From contig CM059973.1 of the NCBI GenBank assembly GCA_030490835.1, positions 86,315,141 to 86,379,140 of the forward strand: 64,000 nt of DNA, given 5' to 3'. The position numbers and the translations under genes were made by a program. How positions within the stretch are numbered: position 1 is the first letter of the stretch; every line of letters starts with the position of its first letter. This DNA is from Annona cherimola. Its lineage: Eukaryota; Streptophyta; Magnoliopsida; Magnoliales; Annonaceae. Positions 51,561 to 63,937 of this stretch are shown here, in pieces. Below the pieces are notes generated by a model, which ran no database searches, was not told where the DNA came from, and saw only the letters and a list, made by a program, of their open reading frames with translations.

Positions 51561-53260
51561 TCCTTACATGGTGAGAGAGATGGTAAACGATCCCATCGTA
51601 GACATGCATCTGAATAGCGGACACGAGGATAACACAAAATCAAAGGGAGATTAGTCGTCGATCCAAGCTTCGGGATTTCTGATGGGCGCTGAATAAAAGA
51701 TATTTTGTTTTAGCTGTCTCTTCCCATTAAACAATCTCAAATAGATTTCCGTTGTCCGAAGCCATTCCTTTGATAGCTAATAATTTTATCAGAGCCGTTG
51801 AGTCACTGCAGGATTTGGATAGTCCAGATCGCGTGCAGATTAAACTAGTATTAGATCCCAATGTAATTATCGTCGCTACCAATGCAAGCGCAATCTGGTC
51901 CATCCACCGAGTGGGCTACCCTCGATCATATTTTTATCATTTTGTTTTTTTTTTTTCTCTTAAAAAAAAATTATGCATGCTGCTTATCCAATCGCGCATA
52001 GCTAATTGATTATTAAACAAGTTTTCCGCAGCACTGGGACATGCCTTCCACGGGAAATTTCAAATGTAAGATTAGAGAAACAAAAAAAAACTAAACAATA
52101 TCCATATATATTAGAGTGATCACGGATAACAGCCAAAAAAAGAAACACAAAACACGACTTAAAAATGATTAAGCTTCAAAGCCTAATCATGATTAAGAAG
52201 GAGAATTCTCATCCAAATTCCATTGCCAAAGGTGTCGAGTTGCCCTTGCGGTGGTCTGATTAAAACCACCGCGATGACCGCTCATCGCCGCCGCCACTGC
52301 TGTCGATACATTCGCTGGTGTCGATGGAAGCCGTTGGAATCAAGTGGGCCATGGGAGTCCAACCTGCCGCAGCTGCGACATTGAACGCCGCCGAGCCTGC
52401 TGGAACTAGTACTACTACTACATGATCCGCTGGGATTGGATGGGAGGAGGAGGGGAGCTTCCATGGATGAAGAGGAAGGCTTTTAAAAATGATGGTATTG
52501 GTGGGGGGCTTTTGTAAGGAGTGATGGGGATGGTATCTTCCGAGCATATGCTGGAAGCACATTTCTTTCGGTAAATGCCCACTACAATGGTAGTTGGCCA
52601 CCGTTTTCTGAAATTTCTATTCACTCCACAGCATCCCATATACTATGGGCGGAATTATCCGTGCCATTTTAGGAAGAGAGTGACTGGTGCAAGAAGCCCA
52701 TATCTTGGATTTTCAAAGATGGCTAATTGCTGTAATGATCACTGATCTGCCATTGGTTTTCGCTGCCTATGATCAATTATCGAGATGATCTGATCAGTAT
52801 GATTCAACATTGAATGTGAATAGGACTGAAATAAGCCAACTTGGACGGTTCAGATTAATTTGAAGTTGTTGTATATGCTTGATGGGAGAGTGATTGTGGG
52901 TAGGAACTCAGTGGTGAACTTGCCATTTGGGTCTGGCGGGATGTTGCCACTTTTGCTTTCGGAGAGGGAATTATGGGATGTTTGTATGTCCAGATTTATT
53001 CTTTTTTCATATGAGATAATTAATGATACAACAACGTCTTTTCATGCAGTGGGTATTGTGAATTGAGATACTTTCTCATGCCAGTCTTTCATCGTATTCA
53101 AAAGAATCACCAATGCGATAGTACTACCATCACTAATTCTTGCAATTGCGAGCCTTCATGGCTCCCATATTCAGTTCCCATGAAGGTGGGATTCAGACAA
53201 TCACCCATGCTACCTCCAGCCATGGTTTCGAACAGTGAAGTACTACTGTGATACAAAATA
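51561..53260. other. GC-richer stretch with unassigned short frames
   Basis: Bases 52260-52660 are GC-rich and open on the minus strand (MEAPLLLPSNPSGSCSSSTS... from 52464; overlapping frames from 52601 and 52639). Bases 52800-53260 have an open plus-strand frame containing NLPFGSGGMLPLLLSERELW. I recognise no family in either. They could be remnants of a gene or of a mobile element, or a non-coding transcript. I do not call a gene. Confidence 0.35.
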
Positions 53261-54891
53261 GAAATATAAACTTGGTGGAATTTCAATTTTCAACAAAATT
53301 TATTAGATGTAACCACCTTTTTGGGGCCAAATTGGTTTCATTTGGCACCAAAGTCTTATATTAACTGCTGTAGAAGTGTCATTATTATTTACAGCTGATA
53401 ACTATGTTTAATGTCACCATTTATATGACTAAGTGATTGACTTAAGTATGTTTAAAAGCGTGTAAGGTGAGAAAGTCAAGTTTATATTTCGGTAGAGGCA
53501 CCTACGTTATTCACCCGGTTGTCCTTCCTAAATTTTTTAGTCATCCAAGGAAGTGACATAGTAAAAAAAAATATATTTAATCTTATATTGGCTATATTTG
53601 ATGTAAAAAAATGAGTATGTCATATCGAATGTCATAATTCAAAAGTAACTAAGTATTTGTAGCTAATTAATGAATCGGAACAAAAATGTATCAGATGCAG
53701 CAAAATATTTATCATACACGACTAAAAAATTATCTATATGATCTGAAATTTGTTGTGATGTGGAGCGTATGCAATCGCAAAGAGTGAGCATGAATTTTCT
53801 CTTTCTCAAAGATTGTTTCTTATCTTTTATACATAATAATTTTATTTTTCTCAGTTCTTGTATTACTTTTTTTCGTTCGATATAATTTCTTCATTGCTTG
53901 GACGTAACAACTTTTTGTCATCTCATTCATATTCCAATTCATCCTCGCTAACAGGTCAGTAGGACATAGGGAGGAACATTTCATTTTGTGGATCTGACAA
54001 GGACCACTTTGGATAGCATGTGCTCCGCGTGCACGTCCACAGGGCCACCTTTTATTTTCTTTCTTCTTTATTATTTTTTTTTTTTTTGTTTTTACAAAAA
54101 CGTAACGGAAGCAGGGTAAAATTTTATTGTATCACGATGCTTGACAATTCATTTTTCCAAAAAATGGTTTATGGAATTAAAGCTATTTTAAAATAAAAAA
54201 TGCATTGTTAATTTCAACTTTCCCTTTAAAGTGTCAATAACATGCCGGCCATTGTGCATAAAAATTACTGTTCGGTTGAGAATTTAATTATCAAATGGAT
54301 CATGTTTTTAGTGATAATTTAACTTTTCGCCCGTGGGAAATTTTTAAAAATCATTAAAATATGTCTACGTCTAAATGTTTTTAAATACTGGATTGTCATC
54401 TGACAAACGCAAGTAGCTAGAGCTTATAGACCATACCTAAAACCAGGCCGACAAAAAGATGGATAAGAGTGGCAATGGAGATCTAAGCCACAGTGTTTCG
54501 ATAATCACGATACAATAATTTATTATTTGTTGAAATTTTTGATGACCGTGAGTGCAATAATCAAATGTAAAGTTTCGAATAATTGGGATGCATTCATTGA
54601 AAGCAGAAAAATAAGAAGATGCGAAATCAAGGAAAACACAAAGATAAGAGGAAAAAAAAAAAAGGAAGGTCGCTTTAAATATGCCAGGACTAAAATACCA
54701 CACGGCCATTCAGCAATAAACAAAAAATAATAACCTCGGCAACCTTTATTGCCACGTTGCTTGCAAGTTGCAAGTAAGCAAAATCAATCTCAATTCCGGC
54801 CCAAAGACAATTGAAAGAATGTGTCTGATAATTGCAGGCCCAAATGCCCACTTAAGTTTAAACCCAAAGTTTATCCCGGTACACAACGCTC
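53261..54891. other. AT-rich spacer, no gene seen
   Basis: A T-rich run lies near 54070-54090. No feature with support. Confidence 0.55.
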
Positions 54892-55220
54892 AAATTCAAC
54901 GCTCCGGTGCATTGGAACTTTAATGCGCTCCAGTGCAAAAAATAATTTTTTAAATTTTTTATAAAATTATTAATTTATATCAAATTTTATTACTTTCAAA
55001 GTTGTGAATGTATATTTTTATTTTTCAAAATTGGGGATGTTAATTATTTTTAAAAGACTAAAACACCGCTATTTATAAAAATAAAAAATATATGTGTATC
55101 TCTAAAAATAATAAAACTTTGTTTATAAATTAAATACAACAGTTTTATAAAAGATTAAAAACAAAAAATACATTTCGCATCTAGTGCACTAAAGTTTCAA
55201 TGCACTTGAGCGCATTAAAC
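54892..55220. mobile_element. Fold-back MITE, about 0.33 kb
   Basis: The left arm TTCAACGCTCCGGTGCATTG then GAACTTTAATGCGCTCCAGTG is mirrored by the right arm, which inverted reads TTTAATGCGCTCAAGTGCAT then TGAAACTTTAGTGCACTAG. The core contains ATCAAATTTTATTACTTTCA and its inverted relative. The flanks show no clean duplication. Confidence 0.6.
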
Positions 55221-56212
55221 CGAGACTCAAGGTTATAAGCTTTTGTTATAAAATCATGAAGTTGACGAGCCATCGGGGGTACAGCGGGATAATCTTGAAC
55301 CCGAATTCCAACCATGTCAAAACTTACCTTTTTATATCACGAATATGGTGTGTAAATATGACAGGGTTAGAAGAACCCAAACTCGATTTTTTATTTTTTA
55401 TTTATTATAAAATATATTATATACATAATATTTAAATAATATTTTTTTTATATTTGTGACTTTTATATTATTTATATTTATATTTAAATACATGTTTGGC
55501 ATATCCTACTTATATTATAAATAAAATGTGTTATTTTTATTTCTATCATTTACTTTACGTCTATTAATTTTCTTCATTTATTTTATTTTTATGTTAAATT
55601 TTCTTTTAAAAATGTTCTTCATATTGTTATTTTTTATTTTTTAAAAATATATAGTTTGATTATACTATTATGTTTACTTACATGATTTTTTATTATTATA
55701 TATTTATAGATATTATAAATTCTAACTCGAAACTCAATCTCAAACCTGAATTTTAAAACTAGCATTAAAGTTTTAATTTCACAAATAGAGTTAAGATTAA
55801 GGTAAAAATTGAGGTGAACTAGAGTTTCTTGATTATGAGACTAAATGAAAAAGGTTATTGTCTTTTGAGAAATTAAAATTTTCCACCGGAAGCGATAAAA
55901 ATAATATGAAACATGAGAAAAATAAATTTTTTATTATATTATCGAGAGATAGGAAAAATAATATTAAAAATTGAATATTTTTAAAAGTAAGAAGTCTAGT
56001 CACATTCTATTTAATAGTATGATCTCGAACACTCCATTAAAAACAAGTCTCTGATTCCCTAATCACTTGACTTTCATGATCGATCTATAGAATCAAAGTC
56101 GAAGCCTGCTGTCAACAGAAAAAAAAAAAAGTTTAAGCCAAGCGGCTCCTGAGCTGCCGACTTGGGTTGTGGCAGACTAAATTGTAATTAAGACGCAGTT
56201 TCACTGGCCAAC
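55221..56212. other. AT-rich spacer, no gene seen
   Basis: Very AT-rich, with no recognisable feature. Confidence 0.55.
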
Positions 56213-57097
56213 GTGAAATTTTACCCTCCCAAATATTCCTACTTAAAAGACACCGATGCCCTAACTCTAAGCAGCTATGGATCCCATTCTTCGTCGAACA
56301 GGGTTTCCGTTGGTTTTCCTGAGTTTTATGTTTGGCTTGTGGCGGCCGCTTTTCTCGTATGTATTTGCAGTCGGAGGTTTTCTAGAAAGATGCTATGAAG
56401 AGAGTATCAAAACCTATTGATTTGCGAGATTCTTCGCAAGATGAAAATTTTTTACTTTGGTTCGTATTCGCCGAGCATCACGTTCCATTGGCCTTCTTCT
56501 CCCTTCTTTTTTTTTCCTCGTTTTTCATCTCAACGAAGGCGCCTATGGAGGGATCGCTTTCGAAGTCAGTGCGATTTCATCCAAGTTTGCCTTCGGAAAA
56601 TGATTTCTTTTGGGTCGAGATCGCTGGATCGGAGTCAAATTCGATTCGCGTGTATTGGATCTGGTTTTTCTCGAACATAGAGACAAATAAATAGCGCAAG
56701 TAGTGAATCATCGAAAGGTGAAGGTCCCAGCAGAGGGGCGTAGTCTTGGCCGTGACACCCCTCTAACGTCTACTAAAACCTTCGTAGATTGAGATCGTTG
56801 CTATCATCAGCCTAGATTCGTAGGACGCTTGAATGAGAAAATGATTTCATTGTGTCTGAACCCTCGGCTACATTGCTTCTGTCGCAATCTTTGGAATTAT
56901 AAAATAATTTCTTTTTTGTTTTGTTGGGTTTTGAAATTTTTGTTCGTGTTGATTCGTGAAAAAAATCCAGGGGTTCATAACCGGAAGGAATGGAGAAAAA
57001 CACGAGACCGGGGAAAAAATCGTCGATGTTCGAATGTCCCGAGTACCGATCTTCTATTTTTTCCGCAATCGGAAGGGATAATTCCTCCCGAACTGAC
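56213..57097 (+). other. GC-richer transcribed-looking region, unassigned
   Basis: Composition changes sharply here. A 61-residue plus-strand frame (56213-56398) has a hydrophobic segment, VWLVAAAFLVCI, followed by CSRRFSRKML. A 99-residue frame follows from 56395 with FFSLLFFSSFF. Neither belongs to a family I know. A hairpin with a 10-base stem (one mismatch) lies at 56732-56764 (AGAGGGGCGT / ACACCCCTCT). The region looks like a 5' untranslated or first-exon segment cut off on the right by the fold-back MITEs. I make no functional call. Confidence 0.3.
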
Positions 57098-57396
57098 GGA
57101 CTTCGGTTGTATGCTCCCGGCATACACCTATTATTTTTATTTTTATTTTTAAATTTTTTTTATAAACTTATTAGCCAAAGGGTATTTAACATGCATAAAT
57201 TTTTATCATTTTTGGAAATTTTTAGATTTTTATTTTTTATTTTTTTATTTTAAAAAATAAAAAATAAAAAACTAAAAATGATAACAATGATAAAAATTTA
57301 TTCAAAAATTAAATACACTTGGCTAACAAGTTTATGAAAAAAATTTAAAAAAAAATTAAAAAGCGCGGCATGCTCCCGAGCATACAACCGAAGTCC
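57098..57396. mobile_element. Fold-back MITE, 299 bp, 9-bp target duplication
   Basis: The ends are GGACTTCGGTTGTATGCTCC and, inverted, the same 20 bases. CGAACTGAC flanks both sides (57089-57097 and 57397-57405). The palindromic core (AAATTTTTATCATTTTTGGA and complement) matches the type at 16863-17258. Confidence 0.88.
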
Positions 57397-57407
57397 CGAA
57401 CTGACAT

Positions 57408-57785
57408 GGAGTAGGTCGTATCCTCACCAGGAGCATTGAGCTCTTAATGCTCTCGAGGGCATGTATCTATTTTTTTTTTTTTTGTATAAATCTGTTAATC
57501 TAAGTGTATTTAATATATGTATTAATTTTTATTATTTTTAGAGTATTTTAAATATTTATTTTTTAATTTTTGAAAATCAATGGTATTTTCGGTAATATAA
57601 AATCACTGATTTTTAAAAATAAAAAATAAATATCTAAAATATTTCAAAAATAGTAAAAGTTTATACACATATTAAATATGTCTAGATTAATAATATTGTA
57701 AAAAAAAAAATTGAAAAAAAATAATAAAAAGAGTGTATGCACTCAAGAGCATTGAGCTTTCTCCCGGGAGCATACGATGACATCC
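57408..57785. mobile_element. Fold-back MITE, about 378 bp, adjacent to the previous one
   Basis: The left arm GGAGTAGGTCGTATCCTC then GAGCTCTTAATGCTCTCGAG matches the inverted right arm GGGATGTCATCGTATGCTCC then AAGCTCAATGCTCTTGAG. The core again contains ATTAATTTTTATTATTTTTA and its complement. The flanks CGAACTGACAT and CGAACTTAT look like one decayed duplication. Confidence 0.65.
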
Positions 57786-57790
57786 CGAAC

Positions 57791-58231
57791 TTATAACAAA
57801 TGCATATAATTTTTCTTATACTTACAATATTTCGCAAATTTATTTTATACCTGTAATATTTCATCCTAAATTTCTCTCATATTCATGCCGTTAAAACTGT
57901 CATTATCTACCTCATTGAAAAGATGATTTTGCTCATTAAATTTTTTTTAATTGAGGTAGTTGAAACTTAATATAACTCAATTGATAGTAATAAATCATTA
58001 ATATAATATATTAAATAACTTGAAAGTCATATTAAGGTTGATTTTTTTTAATTAGAAAAAAATTAAAAGGGCAAAATTGTCTTTTTAATATGGCAGATAA
58101 CGGTGATTTTAACGACATGGGTATGAGGAAAATTTATGGTGAAATGTTATGAGTATAAAAGGAATTTACGAAATCTTATAGGTATAAGAGGAATTATGTG
58201 CATTTGTTATGGGTATAAGGAAAATTCTCTC
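57791..58231. mobile_element. Terminal-inverted-repeat element, about 0.44 kb
   Basis: The left arm TTATAACAAATGCATATAAT then CTTATACTTACAATATTTCG matches the inverted right arm CCCATAACAAATGCACATAA then CTCTTATACCTATAAGATTTC at roughly 80%. The interior contains a short AACTCAATTGATAGTAATA phrase, similar to the retroposon at 12999-13048. Non-coding. Confidence 0.55.
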
Positions 58232-61200
58232 TTTCCAAAACTATATAAAATATAATAAGCTTGCATAAGTTATCCAAAAATAGAAAAATTTAGGTCATGG
58301 ATTCAATATATCTAGCTTAACATATTTATAGATTCCTTATATGCCTATGAATTTTATATTGAATTTCATTTATACTTATGAATTTTAAAAAAATTTAAAA
58401 TTCATTTCGTACGTACGAATTTCCAAAAATTCTCTCTCATACTTATGAATTTTTAAAAATTTCTCTCATATATTTAAATTTTCATTCTAATTTCACTTAT
58501 ACTTATTTTGTTAGAGCTTTGTTAAAAGCACCATTAACTTTTTTGAAAAATAACGAATATGTTTATTCATAATTATAATTTTATAACTAAAAATTCATAT
58601 TGCAATAAATTTTTAGTAATTCTATAATTATAAAATTATATATTATTTAAATATGAATTTTTAATTTTAAGCAAAATAATCTTAAATTATATTAGGCTTG
58701 GGCATATACATCACTTTATAAGGAAGCGGTTTAGTTAACGAAACTCTTAAGATTCGGGTATAAGTAAAATTATGATGAAAATTCACAGATACAAACAAAA
58801 CTTTTAAAATTTCATAGGCATAAGTGTAATCAAAGATAAATTTGTGAATATATATGAAATTTGACTTAAAAATAAAAAAAAATTCAAAATATTTTTTTAG
58901 ACGGACCTAAATAAGATAGGCTTTACTTAACTTAAGCCGACTTAACAGAATCATGTCTCTTTTTCATGATTACGTAAAGTTAAATGTATTTAATTTATAA
59001 ATTAAATTTTATTATTTTTGAATATAATTTCTTATACAGTAACCATATTTTTCAAATACACCTCTCTTACTAGACGATCTTGATTAAACCTTATAAAAAA
59101 GGAAAAAATCCTGCTTTCTTCGTTTTTTAGCGTTGTATGTAATAGTAAAAAGTGGGATAGGCTAGGATGTGTTCAACTTTAACTCTACATTTAAAAATTA
59201 TTTTCAATTCTACTTTTTATAGTAGGTAAGGATAAGTCCGACCCTCAACTTTTTTTAATAGATTTTGGGTAAAACTTTGAGTTGATTTTGGATTAGGGGA
59301 AATAGGTCGAGTTGAAAAAATAGTCAAAGTTTAAAATTTTATATACATATCAATATAAATGTATTTCTCTAATAAATTTAAAAGTTAACTAATTCAATAT
59401 TTTATTATTTAGTGAGTAAAATACATTTGTCAAACAAAGCATTGGTAAAAATTTTAATGATTTTGTTTACACATTACCATTAGTAAAATATGTGTATTCA
59501 CTTTAAAAAAGACATTGAGGTAAATATCGAATTACAATTAAAACTTCCAAATTGCAATAGTATTCATTCTTGTAATATATAAATAACATTGATGACATAT
59601 TTTATTTCATTGATAAATATGTGAATGAGATAATCTGAACAACATATACATAGTAAAGAAATACAAATTTATTAATATAAATAAGTTATAAAGTTAAATA
59701 TACATCAACTTAAATTATATTTACACTAATAAGTTATAAAATTAAATATATTTATCCAACAAAACAACGTTCGTATAAGTAATTCATATACATTATAAAA
59801 ATATTTTATATATTATAGATCAGGCAAGTCAAGGTAGGTCGAAACATGGTTGACTCGCCTCGCCTGTTAGAATTGAAACACGATTTTAAAATACTGACCT
59901 ACCCACTCCACTAGGTCAAAATTCTTGCCTTAATTCTATGTAAAATCGGAACAAAACGGGTCACGAATTGATCAAACCTTATTTTCATTCATAGTCATAT
60001 GATATATTAACTATTCAACAACTTAATTTTTTTAAACATTATTTTAATTTTCAATTATCATTTAATATTTTCTTACAATTATCCTATTATTTTATTTTAT
60101 TTCTTTATTCATAATAATAGCCTTACTACATTTCCATAAAAAATAATCTCCGTCACATCACATTATTTTTAAAAAAGTTTTTCCTCCCGATTTTACTATC
60201 ATGTTTATCCTCATTAGCAAATGGATTTTGCATTATTCTTTCACTTATTTAACACCTTTTCTTTTCTTCATTTTTTTTCATGAGTTTAGGACTAGTGAAT
60301 AATTCATGGTTAATTCATTTATACAGTGAGGTTCGAATGGTGTAGTACACGTGTCCATCAAGAATTATCGCTTATGGATTTAACCATCACATAATCAAAC
60401 TTTTTTACCTTTTTCATACATACCCATATTTATTTTGTCTTTACGTTCTTTACCCATAATAGTCAAAACCTTTTTTCCAACATTTTTTAGCTTAAGTCCC
60501 AAATATGCACGTAACGCTTTCAAAATCTCAAAATACACTCATCATATTTGCATTTAATTTTATAAATACTCATTTCTTTCAAAATCGTTAGTTAAATTTT
60601 TATAAATGCCCAAAATATTGTTTTTATAAAATAATGAAAGATGCAATAAAATAAAAGAATTGAAATTACGGCTTTACAAATTTAAAGCTTATGTGCAATT
60701 AGAGCACTAGTGAGTTATTACATTCGATTTTTTAATCACATACTAAATTTGCTGCATGTTAGTAATTTCATATATTAACCAATAATATTTAATTTACAAG
60801 ATGAGCTTTTCTAGAATTAGATACAAACATAGTAATTTATTCATAATTGTATAAACGCTGTGAGTATATTTGATATTAGAGTGAGATGTAATGAATATAT
60901 TTAAGAAAAACCTTAACAATCATCACTATCATGCCGTATTACGTTCTTACCTTGGTAAAATATTTTCTTACAGTTTATTTACACATTACTGAAGATGTTA
61001 TAATAATTCCTCAAATTACAAGTTTGTTTTGTTGGAAATAGTTAAAATGAACTTCCTCGAGCTTGGATTTGTTTGAACATTCTAACCGAAATTATATTTT
61101 CAAATTGGATTCTGCCATCAGCCCAAATAGTGTTTTTTATTCCCTTGAATTTACCGGGCCAGGCGACCTTATCCTAGCTCCATTGGTCGTCCAAGGTGAA

Positions 61201-61324
61201 TAACATGATCAAACAAAAAAAAGCATGTAAAAACTACATATACCCTTTCATAGTTCAATACGATTCGTAAATATGCGTTTGAAAAATTTTCCATCTGCGG
61301 CGAAGGATTAAAGTAAGATTAAGG
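58232..61324. other. AT-rich spacer with decayed repeats, no gene seen
   Basis: Bases 58280-58870 contain inverted CTTATGAATTTTNAAAAAATT / AAATTTCATAGGCATAAGTG phrases that point to another decayed inverted-repeat element. Bases 59120-59990 have GGGT/ACCC-type sub-terminal phrases like those of the hAT-like elements. Bases 60003-60200 resemble a reversed GTGTTTGG MITE. Bases 60485-60910 resemble the element type of 6955-7395. None has clean ends. Confidence 0.45.
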
Positions 61325-61612
61325 AGGGTGTTTGTTAAAATATACAACTTTTCAAATTAAAATTTTGCCATTTAAAACTTTTCATTGTCTACAACCACTA
61401 TATTATTTAATTATTTTTTACTTATTTGTACATAACTGTCATATTTTTCAATCATTTCTATATAACTATTTATACATCTAGTTTTTTATTTAAAGTTTAT
61501 TATCTTTGTTCATCATCATTCTCCTTACCATATCACATCAACTTTTGAAATTTCAAAAAATTTTATATACAATTTTTTTCATCAAAAATTTCATTACCTC
61601 AAAAGCACATCC
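61325..61612 (-). mobile_element. GTGTTTGG-family MITE, reverse orientation
   Basis: Left end GGGTGTTTGTTAAAATATAC, reversed interior (CAACCACTATATTATTTAAT, TCATCATTCTCCTTACCATA), right end CAAAAGCACATCC. A poly(A) run follows. It forms an inverted pair with the next copy. Confidence 0.65.
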
Positions 61613-61674
61613 GAAAAAAAAAAAAAAGAGATTACAAAGTTATATTTGAAAAATCTAGAAACATTTATAAATTT

Positions 61675-61956
61675 CTAGAGAGTAAAACTTTTGATGAAAA
61701 CTTTTGATGAAAAGTTTTAGAGAGTAAAAGTTGTCAAATGATGTGATATGATAGGGGTAATGATGAAGAGTAAAGATGATAAAGTTAAAATAGATAGGTT
61801 AATTGTATGAGTAGTTGTGTAGAAATGATTGAAAAGTAGGATAGTTGTATGGGAAAATGTAAAAAATGATTAAAAAATATGATAATTATGGTGAGTGAAA
61901 AATTTTAGATTGAAAAGTTTTATGTTGATATTTTTTTCTTGTTGCCAAACACACCC
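61675..61956 (+). mobile_element. GTGTTTGG-family MITE, left end altered
   Basis: The usual left terminus is replaced by CTAGAGAGTAAAACTTTTGA, with a short internal duplication (AAAACTTTTGATG twice). The interior is very close to the copies at 4138 and 39381, and the right end GTTGCCAAACACACCC is intact. Confidence 0.75.
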
Positions 61957-62640
61957 TAAACTTCTCTATTCTAGTAAACGGATGTGGGATTCAACAGAAT
62001 ATGTGATGAAATAACGATAAGGAACGATTGAAACAAGTTGTATGAAAAATAAAATAAAGTAAATACCAATGGTTGACTACAGCATGAAAAATACCACAGC
62101 CACCAACTCAGATAACCCCATTTGGCATTATGTGTTAGAATTTTAAAACTTGTATGGGAAGCAAATATATATATATATATGTATGAAAAATGAAAAATAA
62201 GTTAATTATTTTTAAAGATCGAGAGATGGCAAGAATGGAAAATTTTATCTCACCCTACGAGGAAAGAGGCCTAAGTTCCCCGTAAGATCAACCTCCCATC
62301 CCACCTAATAAATATAAAAAAAATATCAGCCTTCGATTCCTGCCTTGGAAGTCGCCATTAATCATACAAGTCAATTCAAAACTAATTCCTGGCCATGCTC
62401 TCCCTCATCCATTTATCATTTTAGACAGCATGTGGAGTTGTGGACGTTATTATTTGGTGCATTGAGCACCGTACGAGACACCAAACGTAAAAAGAATAAT
62501 AATAAGAGAAACACGACCAAAAAGAGAATAAAGAGAGATAAAATAATTTTAAGATAAAACACAGTTAAAGATCCAAGGTGTAATCAAATGGATAAATAAT
62601 ATTTTTCTAGAAGGTGGGAAATGATATATTTTCTCTGAAA
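61957..62640. other. Spacer upstream of the VPS4 gene, no gene seen
   Basis: A TA microsatellite lies at about 62166-62180. The short plus-strand frame at 62345-62557 has no recognisable feature. Confidence 0.5.
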
Positions 62641-63465
62641 AAAGGGTCTTTCAATGATTTTCCGCGCAAAACCGGTTTCATTGAGAATTTCTCCCCAACA
62701 GCAACCATCTCCCACCAATTTTGATGGGCCGCCAGGCCCTCGGTGGGCCCCACGCGCACGCCAAATCCGGATTCCTTCCTCCTCCTCTTCCTCTACCTTC
62801 CTCCAAGATAAATTTCTCATGTCGCCAACGTTTCGCTTCTATTCGTCGCATTTGGCAATTTCTTCACCGAGCCGGAGAATTTCTTTTTGCTGGCGATTCG
62901 TATTTCGTAGGTTTCCCTTCGCAATATCTCGCCGATCGATTCTGCGATTGTGGGAAGGAAAGAAAAGTCTTGCTCTTTGATCTCCAATCGTGTCCTTTTT
63001 TCTCCGGGGAAAGGGCTTCCGCCGCGTTTATCTCGTCTGGAACTGTAAGAAGCTCGAAATCTCTCCCCGTACAGTAAATATTTCTGGCTTTCTGATCTCT
63101 TATTGTATACTTTTGGAGGATACAAGTGTGTGCAGAGAATTTCGGATCAGTTAAACGGGAAAGGAAGCTTTTTATCTGATTTCTTCTATTCTGCCAGAAA
63201 GATTCTGGCAGTTCATTGAATGATTCTCAAGGCAAATGATTTTTTTGCTGTTTGTCTCGATCACGAATAGAAAAGTTGCAATTTTGCTTTTGAATCTCTG
63301 TCCTGACAGTTGGAACACGTCGAGCAAAGATTTGTCTTTTAGATTGATCGCTTGGAATCAGGTTCCATAGTTATTGCCTGTAAAGGGATATTGCTCTTCT
63401 TCGTGGGGCTGTTTAGTCTGGTGCCCTTGAGTGCTATATTTCTATGCAAGTGATTGGCTGGTAAG
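62641..63465 (+). promoter_or_regulatory. Probable 5' leader of the VPS4 gene, possibly with an intron
   Basis: The region has the higher GC and pyrimidine-rich runs (CTTCCTCCTCCTCTTCCTC near 62776) usual for plant leaders. A possible leader intron has a donor at the GTAAGA near 63044 and an acceptor at CTATGCAAG near 63449. The open frames here (62654-62980, 62721-63077) match nothing and are probably untranslated. Exact transcription start and splicing are not visible. Confidence 0.4.
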
Positions 63466-63937
63466 ATGTATAGCAATTTCAAGGAGCAGGCAATAGAATA
63501 TGTGAGACAGGCGGTTCAAGAAGACAATGCAGGGAACTATGCAAAGGCTTTTCCCCTTTACATGAATGCCTTGGAGTACTTTAAGACACATCTAAAATAT
63601 GAGAAGAATCCAAAGATCAAGGATGCAATAACCCAAAAGTTCACTGAGTATCTGAGACGGGCCGAAGAAATTCGAGCTGTTCTTGATGAAGGAGGTCCGG
63701 GCCCTGCTGTGAATGGGGATGCTGCTGTTGCCACCAAGCCAAAAACGAAACCAAAGGATGGGGAGGGTGGAGATGGAGAAGATCCTGAACAGACCAAGAT
63801 GCGTGCAGGGCTAAACTCTGCAATCATTCGAGAGAAGCCAAATGTGAAGTGGAATGATGTTGCTGGGCTAGAGAGTGCAAAGCAAGCACTTCAGGAGGCT
63901 GTGATCTTGCCTGTCAAGTTTCCACAATTTTTTACTG
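63466..63937 (+). CDS. VPS4/SKD1 AAA ATPase, first coding exon (partial gene)
   Basis: VPS4/SKD1 is the ATPase that disassembles ESCRT-III on endosomes during multivesicular-body formation. This exon encodes 157 residues plus one base. The N-terminal MIT domain (about residues 1-77) starts MYSNFKEQAIEYVRQAVQED and includes NYAKAFPLYMNALEYF. A lysine-, proline- and glycine-rich linker follows (about 80-115), then the start of the AAA module with NVKWNDVAGLESAKQALQEA and VILPVKFPQFFTG. The exon ends at ACTG, followed by a GTTTGT donor at 63938, in the same place as other plant SKD1 genes (between FFTG and the next block). The Walker A and B motifs lie beyond the window. Confidence 0.95.

Noticed and set aside
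62654..63077. 108- and 118-residue frames upstream of the VPS4 start
   Set aside because: They lie in the probable untranslated leader, are rich in serine and arginine, and resemble nothing.
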